A DNA stretch of 61,299 bases from Thiolinea disciformis DSM 14473 (GTDB taxonomy: Bacteria > Pseudomonadota > Gammaproteobacteria > Thiotrichales > Thiotrichaceae), in NCBI RefSeq assembly GCF_000371925.1, contig NZ_AQVE01000026.1:1-61299 (forward strand), written 5' to 3'. The notes beneath the pieces were generated by a model. The model was not told where the DNA came from and searched no databases. It was given only the letters and a program-made list of their open reading frames with translations. The position numbers and the translations under genes are program-made. Numbering within the stretch: position 1 is the stretch's first letter; each line of letters begins with the position of its first letter. This document shows, piece after piece, positions 7,611 to 18,018 of the stretch.

Positions 7611-10600
7611 CGCTCGCCCAACACGCTAAACTCCCTAAATAGCTTTAGCGGCAAAGGTGTTTGTAAGCGGCTGCGAATATTCATGGGTTTTTCGCCGGTG
7701 ATTTCCTCTAAAGTTACAGCGCCACAAGCACGATAGCCACTGGCTTTGTTGCGGCGTACAAATAATTGGAATGTCCAACCATTTTCTGGGCTTTCCAAAT
7801 AGCGCCGCCCCGTTTTCGTATTAACGCCTGCACTATTCTGTGTTTGCCAATGAAATAATTCACGGCTAATCGCGTAGTCATGATAAGCAATGCTGGCGTG
7901 ATAACCGCTCGACTTATCCAAGGTGACAAAGTGTAATTCGGTTTTACGCTCAGGCAATGCTAATACACCCGCTTGAAAAGGTGGGCGCTTCTCAGCCGTT
8001 AGCCAACCCACTGCTGTTAAAACTTCTCGAATCCCATAAGCAGCATGTAGACATAAAGGCAAATCCTCCAAGCCTGCAATACTTTGAGCAGGCAACATAC
8101 TCCGCGCTTGCAGTAATTCGACTAACTCAAGCAACTCAGTGCAACTTTCTGGATTATCTTGTAGACGTTTTAAAAACTCTATCGCACTGCCTATTCGAGT
8201 TTGTTGCCCATCGACTTGATAAGAAAACATTTGGAGGCGCAAAGTTTCTTGTGCAGCGCTCGCTTGGTAATGTCCTTTTGCCAATGCCACACGCTGCAAT
8301 AAAGCTAATTGCACAGGATCATCTATATGCAATAAATACCTAAAGTTTTGACTGAAATAAGTTTCTTCGCTGGTTTCTTCCGTGGTTAACAGACCTGCAT
8401 CACGCTTCAAACAAAGCCAGCCACTCGGCTTGTTATCACGATAGACCTCCTCTAACTCAATGACCTGCTCGTGTAAAAAGGTGGCTAGGCTCACTGTTTG
8501 TCGGCTGTGCAATACACTAAAAGCCTGCAACTCACGAATCAGATAGCGCCAACTTTGCTGAGTAAGCGACCGCAAACTATGAAGAATTTGTTCGCGCGCA
8601 TGTCTATGCAAGTGAATGTAACAACCTGCTGGCAAACTTGCGAAGCCCTTTTCCACCGACTGCTCTAATTCGCGCCGTGTCTGTCCAGTTAAGCTACCAA
8701 GCAATTTGTCGAAGCGAAACTCTTTGCGATGTTGTCCGACAAAATCTAAAACTAGACAGGTGTCTTTAGTAGGCGCGATTCGCAAACCACGACCAATTTG
8801 TTGTTGAAATACGACGGGACTTTGCGTAGGTCTTAATAGCAGCAAGGTATCAACAGCCGGCAAATCAACGCCTTCATTATATAAATCCACCGTTACTAGG
8901 GCACATAGCTCACCATTGGCTAAGCGCTGTGGCGCAAGGCTGCGTTGCTCTGCTGTAGTGCTACTGACAATACATGCAGCCGGCAACCCCGCTGCATTGA
9001 AGCTAGCGGTCATAAATTCTGCGTGTGCAATCGATACACAAAACACCAACGCTTTACCGGCGCGAGGATTAGCCGTTAAGCGCTTCCACTCATTGATCAC
9101 TACGTGTGCCCGCATAGCATTGCCGGTGACTAGATTATCAATTGCTTTACGCTCACCCGCTTGCTGCCAAGGTACTTGCGAAAAGTCGGTCGCATCATCA
9201 CAGGCAAAGTATTCAAATGGTGTGAGCAGTTGCAAATCGAGAGCTTGCCATAAGCGCAGTTCAACAGCGGGGCTACCATCAGGACGATTATCAAAATAGC
9301 TTAAAATCGGCTGCCCATCACTGCGCTCAGGTGTGGCTGTAAGACCTAACAAAATAGCGGGCTGAATGCTTTTCACAAACTGATCAAAACGCGCCGCAGC
9401 CAAATGATGGCATTCATCAATCACCACTGTGTGCCAATAATCCGCACCTTGCTGCTCAACTAGCCTTCGACTCGCTAAGCTATCAATCGTCGCAAATAAA
9501 TGCTCCAACGAATCAGGCTCATAACCACCTACTAATAAACTCCCAAAGCTTGCATCACGCAAAACTTCACGATAGGTACGTAACGCTTGCTTTAAAATTT
9601 CCTCACGATGTGCCACGAATAATAAGCGTGGTTTACCGCCTTGCTGGTGACAAATCAAACGATAGTCAAAGGCAGCCACAACGGTTTTACCCGTACCGGT
9701 TGCGGCAACTAGCAAGTTTTTACAGCGTCCTTGCGAGCGCTCATGCTGTAATTGCTCTAGCATTTCTTGCTGATAAGGTTTGGGTTGAATATCGAAAAAG
9801 GTAAGATTAGCAATGAGTGCTTGAGAACCTGACTCACGCTGTAAGGCTGTTGTTAAAGCTTGTCTATGCTCATTATTCTCAGGGTTATAAGTTTGAAATT
9901 CGCCATCTTCCCACAAGGTTTCGAAATGAGCTTGGGCACGGGTAAACAACTCAGGTTGCCCATGCTCAGTAAATTTAGTGGTCCACTCCAAACCACCTAA
10001 TAAAGCTGCCCCTGATAAATTCGCACTACCCACATAAGCACTGCCAAAGCCCGTTTTACGTTTAAAAATCCAAGCTTTCGCATGTAAACGTGTACGTCGC
10101 CCATCTAAAGAGACTTTCACACTACAATGGGGTAAGCGTGCTAACTCATCGAGCGCTTGCTGATCCGTGGCGCCGGTGTAAGTGGTTGTTAAGATGCGTA
10201 GGTGCGTGCGGCTCTCACCTTGTGCATTGTTGGCAGTAATAGCTTGTAAAATATCAAACAGACGCCGCACACCTGAGACGGTAATAAAGCTGACTAAAAT
10301 ATCGACATGATCACAAGTAGTAAGTTCCACACGTAACTCTTGTAATAAAGCCGGTGCATCCTTACCGGCCGTAAATAACCATGGCTGAGACAAACCTAGT
10401 TCTGGTGCTATATAAGCTAAGTGCTTACTTTGAATAGCTCTTAAAATTTGCGGCCGGTCACTCAATACATCTATTATATTTTTATTTTTTTCTGAGGCTT
10501 GGCGCAGCGAAATTAAAAGCTGATTAACCATATTTAATTGCATTAGCAGCTTCTCATCATCGCTGCCTCCAAGCTCCTGCAACAGCAAGGCAAGTTGCTT

Positions 10601-10759
10601 TTTAACCAACTCTGCTAGACGATGATGGCTGTCAACCAAACTCAAATCCTGAGTTATAATGTGTCTATGGTTTTCCTGTTTAATTAAAAGCTGATAATTT
10701 TCTGTCAGCAGTAAATCGTATAACCCATCGTTAAAGATTTTTTCATTGAGCATAGCCAT
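7607..10759 (-). CDS. PLD-nuclease-like/DEAD helicase/DUF3427 protein
   Basis: A 1050-residue protein. Seen in order: residues 1-100 of unknown type; a phospholipase D-like domain about 110-290 with HAK (226-228) and GSANLSG (244-250), the HxK...N active-site pattern; a superfamily 2 helicase with a Q-like IQPKPYQ, Walker A AATGTGKT (352-359), DECH (448-451), GLTATPE (472-478) and a QQIGRGLRI motif VI; and a C-terminal DUF3427-type region that ends about residue 1040. This architecture is known from restriction or defence-like proteins and repair-like helicases; its substrate is not established here. No methyltransferase partner lies beside it. Probably a cytoplasmic nucleic-acid translocase-nuclease. 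Confidence 0.86.
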   Translation of the reverse strand: MAMLNEKIFNDGLYDLLLTENYQLLIKQENHRHIITQDLSLVDSHHRLAELVKKQLALLLQELGGSDDEKLLMQLNMVNQLLISLRQASEKNKNIIDVLSDRPQILRAIQSKHLAYIAPELGLSQPWLFTAGKDAPALLQELRVELTTCDHVDILVSFITVSGVRRLFDILQAITANNAQGESRTHLRILTTTYTGATDQQALDELARLPHCSVKVSLDGRRTRLHAKAWIFKRKTGFGSAYVGSANLSGAALLGGLEWTTKFTEHGQPELFTRAQAHFETLWEDGEFQTYNPENNEHRQALTTALQRESGSQALIANLTFFDIQPKPYQQEMLEQLQHERSQGRCKNLLVAATGTGKTVVAAFDYRLICHQQGGKPRLLFVAHREEILKQALRTYREVLRDASFGSLLVGGYEPDSLEHLFATIDSLASRRLVEQQGADYWHTVVIDECHHLAAARFDQFVKSIQPAILLGLTATPERSDGQPILSYFDNRPDGSPAVELRLWQALDLQLLTPFEYFACDDATDFSQVPWQQAGERKAIDNLVTGNAMRAHVVINEWKRLTANPRAGKALVFCVSIAHAEFMTASFNAAGLPAACIVSSTTAEQRSLAPQRLANGELCALVTVDLYNEGVDLPAVDTLLLLRPTQSPVVFQQQIGRGLRIAPTKDTCLVLDFVGQHRKEFRFDKLLGSLTGQTRRELEQSVEKGFASLPAGCYIHLHRHAREQILHSLRSLTQQSWRYLIRELQAFSVLHSRQTVSLATFLHEQVIELEEVYRDNKPSGWLCLKRDAGLLTTEETSEETYFSQNFRYLLHIDDPVQLALLQRVALAKGHYQASAAQETLRLQMFSYQVDGQQTRIGSAIEFLKRLQDNPESCTELLELVELLQARSMLPAQSIAGLEDLPLCLHAAYGIREVLTAVGWLTAEKRPPFQAGVLALPERKTELHFVTLDKSSGYHASIAYHDYAISRELFHWQTQNSAGVNTKTGRRYLESPENGWTFQLFVRRNKASGYRACGAVTLEEITGEKPMNIRSRLQTPLPLKLFREFSVLGER

Positions 10760-10963
10760 CTCAGTAAAATAGGAATGATATTAGGCTTTGTACAGTTAGG
10801 TTAAAATTTTATCAATAGCCATACCCGAAAGGATCGATCACAGCTCTTTTTATTCACTCAAACTCGATTTGCGATAAGCTAAAAAGTCGGTAGGATAAGG
10901 CTTGATGGCTCATTAGCATTAATAAAGTAGTTTTATGATCAGCCCACCAGGAGTGTCAAATCC
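10760..10963. other. Divergent promoter region, helicase/lipoprotein
   Basis: About 200 bases between divergent genes. Apart from AGGAG at 10950-10954 ahead of the lipoprotein start I see no defined operator or strong inverted repeat. Confidence 0.4.
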
Positions 10964-11401
10964 ATGTTCAACAAAACACTATTTTCTAAGCGTATGCTGT
11001 GGTCTAGCGTCCTGATCATTAGTCCGCTGTTTGTAAGTGGTTGCTACACCTACCGTCAAGAACTCACACCACCCACTAAATCCGTGCCACAAGTCAAAGA
11101 TCAAGTCAGTGGGAAAATGACTGAAGCCGTAACACCCGACCAGCGCGCACAGGCATTGACGGATTCGATGAAAACTAAGTTAAATCTAACCCCTGCCCAA
11201 ACCACCGAAATTGGCAAAATTAACCAAGATTATGCTGCACGTATCGCCAAACTCATGGCCTCGGATCAATCTACGATGGATAAAAAAGCAGAATTTAAAC
11301 GCCTGACAATTATTAAGCGCGCTGATATAAAAAAATTACTAAATACTGATCAACAGCAACTATTTGATAAGCATAAAAATGAATGGGTAGATACTTATTA
11401 A
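10964..11401 (+). CDS. Small lipoprotein with helical Spy/CpxP-like body
   Basis: A 145-residue protein with a hydrophobic signal and a lipobox FVSGC (Cys27), so it should be lipid-anchored in the envelope. The mature part is rich in Lys, Thr and Gln. It contains LTPAQTTEIGKINQDYAARI followed by a charged helix and LLNTDQQQLFDKHKNEW, a pattern reminiscent of LTxxQ-type periplasmic helpers (Spy/CpxP), though the resemblance is weak. AGGAG at 10950-10954 supports the ATG. It stands alone upstream of lldD with a 71-base gap. Function unknown. Confidence 0.75.
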   Translation: MFNKTLFSKRMLWSSVLIISPLFVSGCYTYRQELTPPTKSVPQVKDQVSGKMTEAVTPDQRAQALTDSMKTKLNLTPAQTTEIGKINQDYAARIAKLMASDQSTMDKKAEFKRLTIIKRADIKKLLNTDQQQLFDKHKNEWVDTY

Positions 11402-11472
11402 AAGTTTACGCTAGCTTATTAGCTTTTATAAGGACACGTCATAGTACATCATCATCTTGCTGAGAATCTGGG

Positions 11473-12627
11473 ATGTCCATTCAGAATTGCCACAATTTCC
11501 GCGATTTTCGCCGCCTTGCAAAGCGTCGGTTACCTGCTCCCTTATTTCATTATATCGACGGCGCTGCGGATGATGAATGGACAGCCCAGCACAATGTACA
11601 AGCTTTTGAGCAAGTCTGTTTAATTCCTAACGCCTTAGCGGATTTATCATCATTAACTATTTCCACGAAACTATTGGGTCGTGAACTAAGTATGCCCTTA
11701 TTTTGCTCGCCTACTGGCATGACACGCATGTTTCACCCTGAAGGTGAATATGCCGTAGCACGTGCTGCTGAAAAAGCGGGAACGCTGTATAGCCTCTCAA
11801 CACTCTCTTCGGTGAGTATTGAAAACATTGGCAAATTAACTAATACGCCGAAAATGTTCCAAATTTATATTCATAAAGATCGTGGTTTAACACAGGAATT
11901 TATTGAACGCTGCAAGCTTGCTCATTTTGATGCACTGTGTTTAACCGTCGATACCTTAGTCGCGGGTAATCGTGAGCGTGACCGGCGCACTGGCTTAATG
12001 ATGCCACCTCATTTAACGCTAAAAAGCTTATTGAGTTTTGCGCTGCACCCGCAATGGGCTTGGCATTATTTACGCGGCGAAAAGTTTGAATTAGCCAATG
12101 TAGTGGATCGCATCAAAACGGGTAGCGACCAATCTGATCTCATTTCCGTCATGGATTATGTGAATAGTCAATTTGATCGCTCGGTAGTTTGGCAAGACGC
12201 AGAACATATCATTCAGCAATGGGGAAAGCCCTTCGCTATTAAAGGCATTATGTCGGTGGAAGACGCAAAACGCGCCGTGTCCATTGGTGCATCCGCGATT
12301 ATGATTTCCAATCATGGCGGGCGACAACTTGATGGATGCGTTGCGCCTTTTGATATGTTGCCCCGTATTGCAGATGCCGTGGGGGGACAAGTTGAAATTA
12401 TCATTGATGGTGGTGTGCGACGTGGTTCGCATGTATTGAAGGCGTTAGCCTTGGGAGCTAACGCCTGTTCTATAGGACGCGCCTATTTATTTCCGCTCGC
12501 GGCTGGCGGCCAAGCGGGCGTTGAACGCGCCCTCACCTTATTGCGCCATGAAATCGAACGTGACATGATTCTCATGGGTTGCGCCAGCTTGAGCGATTTA
12601 ACGCCTGACAAGCTATTACGCTTATGA
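11473..12627 (+). CDS. lldD: FMN-dependent alpha-hydroxy acid dehydrogenase (L-lactate type)
   Basis: A 384-residue TIM-barrel flavoenzyme. Seen: N-terminal FRRLAKRRLPAPLFHYIDGA, the FMN and substrate block PTGMTRMFHPEGE, TVDTLVAGNRERDRRTG, the FMN-contacting Lys in PFAIKGIM, the catalytic His281 with Arg in NHGGRQLDG, and DGGVRRGSHVLKALALGA. These fit the LldD/glycolate oxidase family. L-lactate is the most likely substrate, with electrons going to quinone, but other 2-hydroxy acids cannot be excluded. The ribosome binding site is weak. It meets the acyl-CoA ligase tail to tail with a six-base overlap (12622-12627). With lutABC this would be a second lactate route. Confidence 0.88.
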   Translation: MSIQNCHNFRDFRRLAKRRLPAPLFHYIDGAADDEWTAQHNVQAFEQVCLIPNALADLSSLTISTKLLGRELSMPLFCSPTGMTRMFHPEGEYAVARAAEKAGTLYSLSTLSSVSIENIGKLTNTPKMFQIYIHKDRGLTQEFIERCKLAHFDALCLTVDTLVAGNRERDRRTGLMMPPHLTLKSLLSFALHPQWAWHYLRGEKFELANVVDRIKTGSDQSDLISVMDYVNSQFDRSVVWQDAEHIIQQWGKPFAIKGIMSVEDAKRAVSIGASAIMISNHGGRQLDGCVAPFDMLPRIADAVGGQVEIIIDGGVRRGSHVLKALALGANACSIGRAYLFPLAAGGQAGVERALTLLRHEIERDMILMGCASLSDLTPDKLLRL

Positions 12628-14244
12628 ATCACTTAACAGATAATTGCCATATTCCTCACGCAGCTTGTTCTTCATCAATTTGCCGGTCGCATTGAGTGGC
12701 AAACTATCAACAAAAATAACCCGATCCGGAATTTGCCACTTCGCAATCTTGCCCTCGTAAAAACTCAGAATACTCGCCTCGGAAACCTCACGCCCTTCGC
12801 GCTTGACGACAATCAATAAAGGTCGCTCATCCCATTTTGGATGCTTGGCTGCAATCGCGGCAGCCCCCAAAACATCTGGATGCGCCACAGCGATATTTTC
12901 TAATTCCACCGTGCTAATCCATTCGCCGCCAGACTTAATAATATCTTTGGAGCGATCGCGAATGGTCATATAACCATCTGGATCAATCGTAGCCACATCA
13001 CCCGTTGCAAACCAACCATCCTCTAAAGCGGTGTTCTCTTTTTTGAAGTAAGTATCAACGACCCAGTAACCACGCGCTTGCAAATTGCCTTGCGCCTTAC
13101 CATCGTCGGGCAATACTTTGTTTTCATCATCTACAATGCGTAATTCGACACCAAAGGGAGGACGACCTTGATGATTCCGAATCGCCCACTGCTGCTCGAG
13201 CGGCAATGCATCATGCTTTTTCAGTAGATTGTTGACAGAGCCAATTGGACTTAGCTCCGTCATTCCCCAAGCATGGATAATTTCGACGCCATATCTATCG
13301 CGGAAAGTCGCAATCATCGAGGGGGGACAAGCCGCGCCACCAATAATGGTACGTTTTAAGCTGGTTTTAGTAGAGCCTGATTTTTCTAAGGCCTGTAGTA
13401 AACCTTGCCAAATCGTTGGTACGCCGAGCGCTAAGCTAACTTGTTCTTGATCGATCAACTTCCGTAAGCTTTCACCATCCAAACCAGGCCCCGGCAAAAC
13501 TAAACTGGCACCCACCATGGCTGCCCCATAAGGGACACCCCAAGCATTGACATGAAACATTGGCACAACCGGCATAATTTTATCGCGTGCCGACAAACAC
13601 ATACTATCCGGCATTGCAATCGCATACGAGTGCAATAAGGTAGAACGATGCGAATACAAGACACCTTTCGGGTCACCGGTTGTTCCCGAGGTATAACAAA
13701 GACTGGAGGCCGTCTCTTCATCAAATTCCGGCCACTCATAATCCGCATTGCCTTGCGCAATGACATCCTCATAGAACTTTAATTCGGGGAACTGCGCACT
13801 CGCCTCGGCATCTGGCGGACTTAATAAAACATAATGTTCAACCGTTTTGAGCTGATCTTTTAAGGCTAACACTAAGGGTAAAAAGGTTTTATCAAAAAAC
13901 AGAATTTTGTCTTGCGCATGATTGATGATATAGCTGAGTTGCGCAGGAAAAAGACGTGGATTAATGGTGTGGCAGATATTCCCACCACCCGAGACACCGA
14001 AATAAATCTCTAAATGGCGGTGATTATTCCATGCCAGCGTTCCACAACAGGTGCTATTTTGAAGCCCTAAGCCCTCTAAAGCACTCGCTAATTGGCGCGC
14101 CCGCTTTGCAACGTCTGCCCACGTTTTATAAACCATGCCACCGCTAGTTTCCACCGAAGCAATGGTGGTTGTGCCATGGTATTTGTCAGCGTGCTTAATC
14201 AAGTTGCTAATCAGCAAAGCTTGTTTTTGCATTTGTCCAAACAT
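12622..14244 (-). CDS. AMP-forming acyl-CoA ligase (AlkK/DmdB-like)
   Basis: A 540-residue adenylate-forming enzyme. Motif A3 YTSGTTGDPKGVLYSHRS, the PMFHVNAWGVPY block, AWGMTELSP (A5), DGWFATGDVATIDPDGYM (A7), RSKDIIKSGGEWIS (A8) and the catalytic Lys in LNATGKLMKNKLR (A10) are all present. The HVNAWG and SGGEWISTVELE wording is typical of the medium-chain AlkK and methylthiopropionate DmdB branch. It activates a carboxylic acid to its CoA thioester; the substrate is not known. AGGAGGA precedes the ATG. It lies 31 bases downstream of the 5-oxoprolinase gene on the same strand and may be cotranscribed. Confidence 0.92.
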   Translation of the reverse strand: MFGQMQKQALLISNLIKHADKYHGTTTIASVETSGGMVYKTWADVAKRARQLASALEGLGLQNSTCCGTLAWNNHRHLEIYFGVSGGGNICHTINPRLFPAQLSYIINHAQDKILFFDKTFLPLVLALKDQLKTVEHYVLLSPPDAEASAQFPELKFYEDVIAQGNADYEWPEFDEETASSLCYTSGTTGDPKGVLYSHRSTLLHSYAIAMPDSMCLSARDKIMPVVPMFHVNAWGVPYGAAMVGASLVLPGPGLDGESLRKLIDQEQVSLALGVPTIWQGLLQALEKSGSTKTSLKRTIIGGAACPPSMIATFRDRYGVEIIHAWGMTELSPIGSVNNLLKKHDALPLEQQWAIRNHQGRPPFGVELRIVDDENKVLPDDGKAQGNLQARGYWVVDTYFKKENTALEDGWFATGDVATIDPDGYMTIRDRSKDIIKSGGEWISTVELENIAVAHPDVLGAAAIAAKHPKWDERPLLIVVKREGREVSEASILSFYEGKIAKWQIPDRVIFVDSLPLNATGKLMKNKLREEYGNYLLSDS

Positions 14245-14275
14245 TCGTATCCTCCTTACGATGGTTGTATGATTA

Positions 14276-17200
14276 TCAGCTCATCATAGCACATCCACCG
14301 CCGCCGGGTGTTTCCATCACAAACACATCACCCACTTGTACTTCGATCTGATCATTACCTTTCAACGCTACCCAAGTCCCATCAGCTTTTAATACTGCAT
14401 TCCGTCCCGACAAACCTGCTGTACCACCCAACAGACCACGCGCTTGTTTAATCCGATTTGAACTTAATACGGTCACGGTCATAGGTTCTAGAAAGCGTAA
14501 ATGGCGAATGAGGCCATTGCCGCCTTTGAATTGCCCTTCCCCACCCGAATCAGGCCGAATGGCGAATTGCTCAATACGCACCGGAAAACGATTTTCCAAC
14601 ACTTCAGGATCAGTGAGGCGGGTATTCGTCATATGGGTATGAACGGCACTCGCTCCCTCAAAACCTATCCCTGCTCCCGCACCACCACATAAGGTTTCGT
14701 AGTTCTGGTAATGTGCATTGCCATATACAAAATTATTCATGGTGCCTTGTGAACCCGCTAACACCCCCAAAGCCCCATATAACGCTTCGGCGATGGCTTG
14801 ACTCACTTCCGTATTCCCTGCGATGACTGCCGCCGGATACTGAGGATTAATCATCGAGGCTTCGGGAACGATGATATTAAGCGGTTTCATGCAGCCTTCA
14901 TTCAGTGGAATGGCTGCCCCGACCAAGGTACGAAACACATATAAGACTACCGAGCGACACACCGCCAACGGTGCATTATAGTTGCCACTGTCCTGCGCTG
15001 AAGTTCCTGTAAAATCAATGTCAACCGTTTGCGCGCTGTGATTAATCCGAATCGAGACTTGAATACGTGCCCCATTATCCAGTTCATGGACAAAGCTTGA
15101 GTCTTTCAGCACACCCAATACGCGGCGCACACTAGCCTCGGCATTATCCTGCACATGCTGCATATAAGCCTGAACGACTTCCAAGCCAAACTGTTGCACC
15201 ATTCGGTGAACCTCACGCACACCGGTCGCATTGGCCGCAATTTGGGCGGACAAATCAGCGATATTTTGATCGATATTACGACAGGGATAAGGGCCTGATG
15301 CGAGTAAGGATCGGGTCGCCTGCTCACAAAATACGCCTCGATCAACTAGCTTAAAGCTATCAATCACAATCCCTTCTTCTTCAATATGGGTGCTATCAGG
15401 TGGTGTAGACCCTGGAGTTTTTCCACCAATATCGGCATGATGCCCCCGCGAAGCCACCATGAAAATCAGATCACTCCCATTGTCAGCAAATACTGGCGTA
15501 ATCACCGTCACATCTGGCAAGTGCGTCCCCCCGTTATAGGGATTATTCATCATGAACACATCACCGGCGCGCATAGTACCATGGTTAAGCTGCAAAATAC
15601 TGCGCACACTTTCGCTCATAGAACCTAAATGTACAGGTACGTGCGGCGCATTCGCGACCAATCCACCATTCGGATCAAAAATGGCACACGAAAAGTCCAA
15701 GCGCTCCTTGATATTGACCGAATGTGCGGTATTCGCGAGTGTTGCCCCCATTTGCTCGGCAATAGACATGAAGAGATTATTGAAAACCTCCAACATAACT
15801 GGATCTACCGTAGTACCCAAAGCGTGCTGTTGTGGCCTTGCTTGGTGACGTCTTAGGATCAAATTTCCAGCTTCATCGCGTTGTGCCTGCCAACCGGCCT
15901 CAATAATAGTCGTGCCAGTGGTTTCACTAATAATGGCAGGCCCTTTAATACACTCCCCACTTTTCATCCCTTCACGTTTAATTAAGGGGGCAGTATGCCA
16001 AGCCCCTTGACTAAACATTGAAACATCTGTTTTAAAAGGGGTTTGTTCTTGCAATTGCAGTTTGGCATCTGTTCCCGTAGAGCCAATTGCTTCTGACGAT
16101 AATAATTCAATAATTAATTTGCCCGACTTAGGAATAAAGCCAAAACGGGCTTGATGGATATTTTCAAAATTACGCTGCATTTGGTCAGCACTGGCGATAT
16201 CTACCGGCAGAGCCTGATCACTGCCGTCATAACGTAAATGAGCACGCTGCACCAAACGGATATTGTCTTTAGGAATCCCTTGTTGTAACACCTCATGACG
16301 AGTGACCTGACCCAACTGTGCCAACATGAGTTCTGCGGCACTGATCTGACTTAAATCCTGCCCAAACTGAACTTCACGCAAGGCACGAATATCCGCTAAA
16401 CCCATGCCAAACGCCGATAACACACCCGCAAAAGGATGAATAAAAATTTGCTCCATACCCAAGGTATCCGCCACTGCACAGGCATGTTGACCGCCAGCAC
16501 CACCAAAACAATTTAGCGTATAGGTCGTTACATCATGTCCGCGCTGCACGGAGATTTTCTTAATGGCATTCGCCATATTTTCAACCGCAATCCGCAAAAA
16601 CCCTTCAGCTAGCTGCTCTGGACTCAGCTCTGGTGTTTGCGTAGTCGCAGCAATGTCAGCCGCCAATGCTGTGAATTGTTGGCGCACTAACTCACGATCC
16701 AAAGGCTGTTTACCATCCGCACCAAATACTGCCGGAAAATACTCTGCTTGCAGTTTACCCAACAGGACATTGCAATCGGTTACCGTCAAAGGCCCACCAC
16801 GACGATAACAGGCAGGGCCTGGATTGGCACCTGCACTCTCAGGGCCAACTTGTAAGCGCCCATCCGCAAAACGCAAAATAGAACCGCCACCGGCCGCGAC
16901 CGTATGAATATCCATCATAGGAACACGCATACGCACGCCCGCAACCTCCGTCTCAAACGAGCGCTCATACTCACCGGCATAATGACAGACATCCGTCGAT
17001 GTGCCGCCCATGTCAAAACCAATAATATGTTCAATACCCACGGCGCTCGCCGTTCTTACCATTCCAACGACGCCACCTGCAGGCCCTGACACTATCGCAT
17101 CCTTGCCTTGAAACAGTGCTGCATCAGTAAGACCACCATTGGATTGCATAAACATTAGGGCATCACAACTCTCTTTGCCCAAGGCTGTACTCACTTGTTC

Positions 17201-17893
17201 AACATAGCGGCGTAAAATCGGCGAAAGATAAGCATCCACTACGGTGGTATCCCCACGCGCGACGCATTTAATCAAAGGACTCACTTGATGACTGCTAGAT
17301 ATCTGACTGAAACCCAATTGTTGGGCTAGTTCAGCCACTTTTCGCTCATGAGCCGGATAACGATAAGCATGCAAAAATACTATCGCCACTGCCCTAATAC
17401 CGGCTTGGTAAGCCTCTTGAAGCGCTACTTTCGCAGCGTGTTCATCCAAAGGAATCAGTTCTACGCCTTGGGCTGAAAAGCGCTCTGGAATTTCGGCGAC
17501 CCGCTCATACAATAATTCGGGCAAAACAATATTCAACGCAAAGATATCAGGACGGTTTTGATAGCCAATACGTAGTAAATCACCAAAACCTTGGGTTATA
17601 AGCAATAAAATTCGCTCACCTTTACGCTCCAATAGCGCATTCGTCGCGACTGTCGTTCCCATTTTCACAGCTTTAATACTTTGTGCGGGAATCTCTTCAT
17701 CGGAGTTCAGCCCCATTAAATCGCGAATGCCTTGGATGGCAGCATCTTGATAACGTTCAGGATTTTCAGAAAGGAGCTTATGGGTTCGCAATTCTCCCGT
17801 CGGACTCAACGCTACGATGTCAGTAAAGGTACCACCACGATCAATCCAAAATTGCCATTGTGCTAAGTGGTTGGGGATGAGTTGGGGGGACAT
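14276..17893 (-). CDS. 5-oxoprolinase (ATP-hydrolysing), fused HyuA-HyuB type
   Basis: A 1205-residue protein fusing the two halves that occur separately in hydantoinase/acetone carboxylase-like enzymes. The N-terminal half has the actin-like ATP-binding blocks [14 protein letters not shown] and [18 protein letters not shown]. The C-terminal HyuB half has the metal and catalytic region [33 protein letters not shown] and [11 protein letters not shown]. It converts 5-oxo-L-proline to L-glutamate using ATP, in the cytoplasm. The length agrees with bacterial OPLAH-like enzymes. It is divergent from a TRAP transporter with a palindrome in the gap, which suggests joint control of uptake and use. 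A hydantoin-type substrate is the alternative. Confidence 0.9.
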   Translation of the reverse strand: MSPQLIPNHLAQWQFWIDRGGTFTDIVALSPTGELRTHKLLSENPERYQDAAIQGIRDLMGLNSDEEIPAQSIKAVKMGTTVATNALLERKGERILLLITQGFGDLLRIGYQNRPDIFALNIVLPELLYERVAEIPERFSAQGVELIPLDEHAAKVALQEAYQAGIRAVAIVFLHAYRYPAHERKVAELAQQLGFSQISSSHQVSPLIKCVARGDTTVVDAYLSPILRRYVEQVSTALGKESCDALMFMQSNGGLTDAALFQGKDAIVSGPAGGVVGMVRTASAVGIEHIIGFDMGGTSTDVCHYAGEYERSFETEVAGVRMRVPMMDIHTVAAGGGSILRFADGRLQVGPESAGANPGPACYRRGGPLTVTDCNVLLGKLQAEYFPAVFGADGKQPLDRELVRQQFTALAADIAATTQTPELSPEQLAEGFLRIAVENMANAIKKISVQRGHDVTTYTLNCFGGAGGQHACAVADTLGMEQIFIHPFAGVLSAFGMGLADIRALREVQFGQDLSQISAAELMLAQLGQVTRHEVLQQGIPKDNIRLVQRAHLRYDGSDQALPVDIASADQMQRNFENIHQARFGFIPKSGKLIIELLSSEAIGSTGTDAKLQLQEQTPFKTDVSMFSQGAWHTAPLIKREGMKSGECIKGPAIISETTGTTIIEAGWQAQRDEAGNLILRRHQARPQQHALGTTVDPVMLEVFNNLFMSIAEQMGATLANTAHSVNIKERLDFSCAIFDPNGGLVANAPHVPVHLGSMSESVRSILQLNHGTMRAGDVFMMNNPYNGGTHLPDVTVITPVFADNGSDLIFMVASRGHHADIGGKTPGSTPPDSTHIEEEGIVIDSFKLVDRGVFCEQATRSLLASGPYPCRNIDQNIADLSAQIAANATGVREVHRMVQQFGLEVVQAYMQHVQDNAEASVRRVLGVLKDSSFVHELDNGARIQVSIRINHSAQTVDIDFTGTSAQDSGNYNAPLAVCRSVVLYVFRTLVGAAIPLNEGCMKPLNIIVPEASMINPQYPAAVIAGNTEVSQAIAEALYGALGVLAGSQGTMNNFVYGNAHYQNYETLCGGAGAGIGFEGASAVHTHMTNTRLTDPEVLENRFPVRIEQFAIRPDSGGEGQFKGGNGLIRHLRFLEPMTVTVLSSNRIKQARGLLGGTAGLSGRNAVLKADGTWVALKGNDQIEVQVGDVFVMETPGGGGCAMMS

Positions 17894-18018
17894 AAACTTA
17901 CTCCTCTAGTAGCATTTATATAAAACGCTATAGAAACGTTGACAAAATGTCAACGTAATACTAGGATAATTCTTAATGGCTTTTTAACTGAAGTTTTACA
18001 AACTGGAGGAGAAGACTT
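17894..18018. promoter_or_regulatory. Bidirectional promoter-operator for 5-oxoprolinase and TRAP genes
   Basis: Seen: a perfect inverted repeat ACGTTGACA-AAA-TGTCAACGT at 17936-17956. Each arm contains TTGACA, a consensus -35 box, one facing each gene. Rightward, 17939-17944 TTGACA is followed after 17 bases by TAGGAT (17962-17967), a fair -10 for dctP; GATAAT overlaps at 17965-17970. Leftward, the -10 is less clear (AT-rich TATATAAA around 17917-17924). A dimeric regulator bound here would block both promoters; the winged-helix protein at 20922-21464 is the obvious candidate, by inference. Confidence 0.72.
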
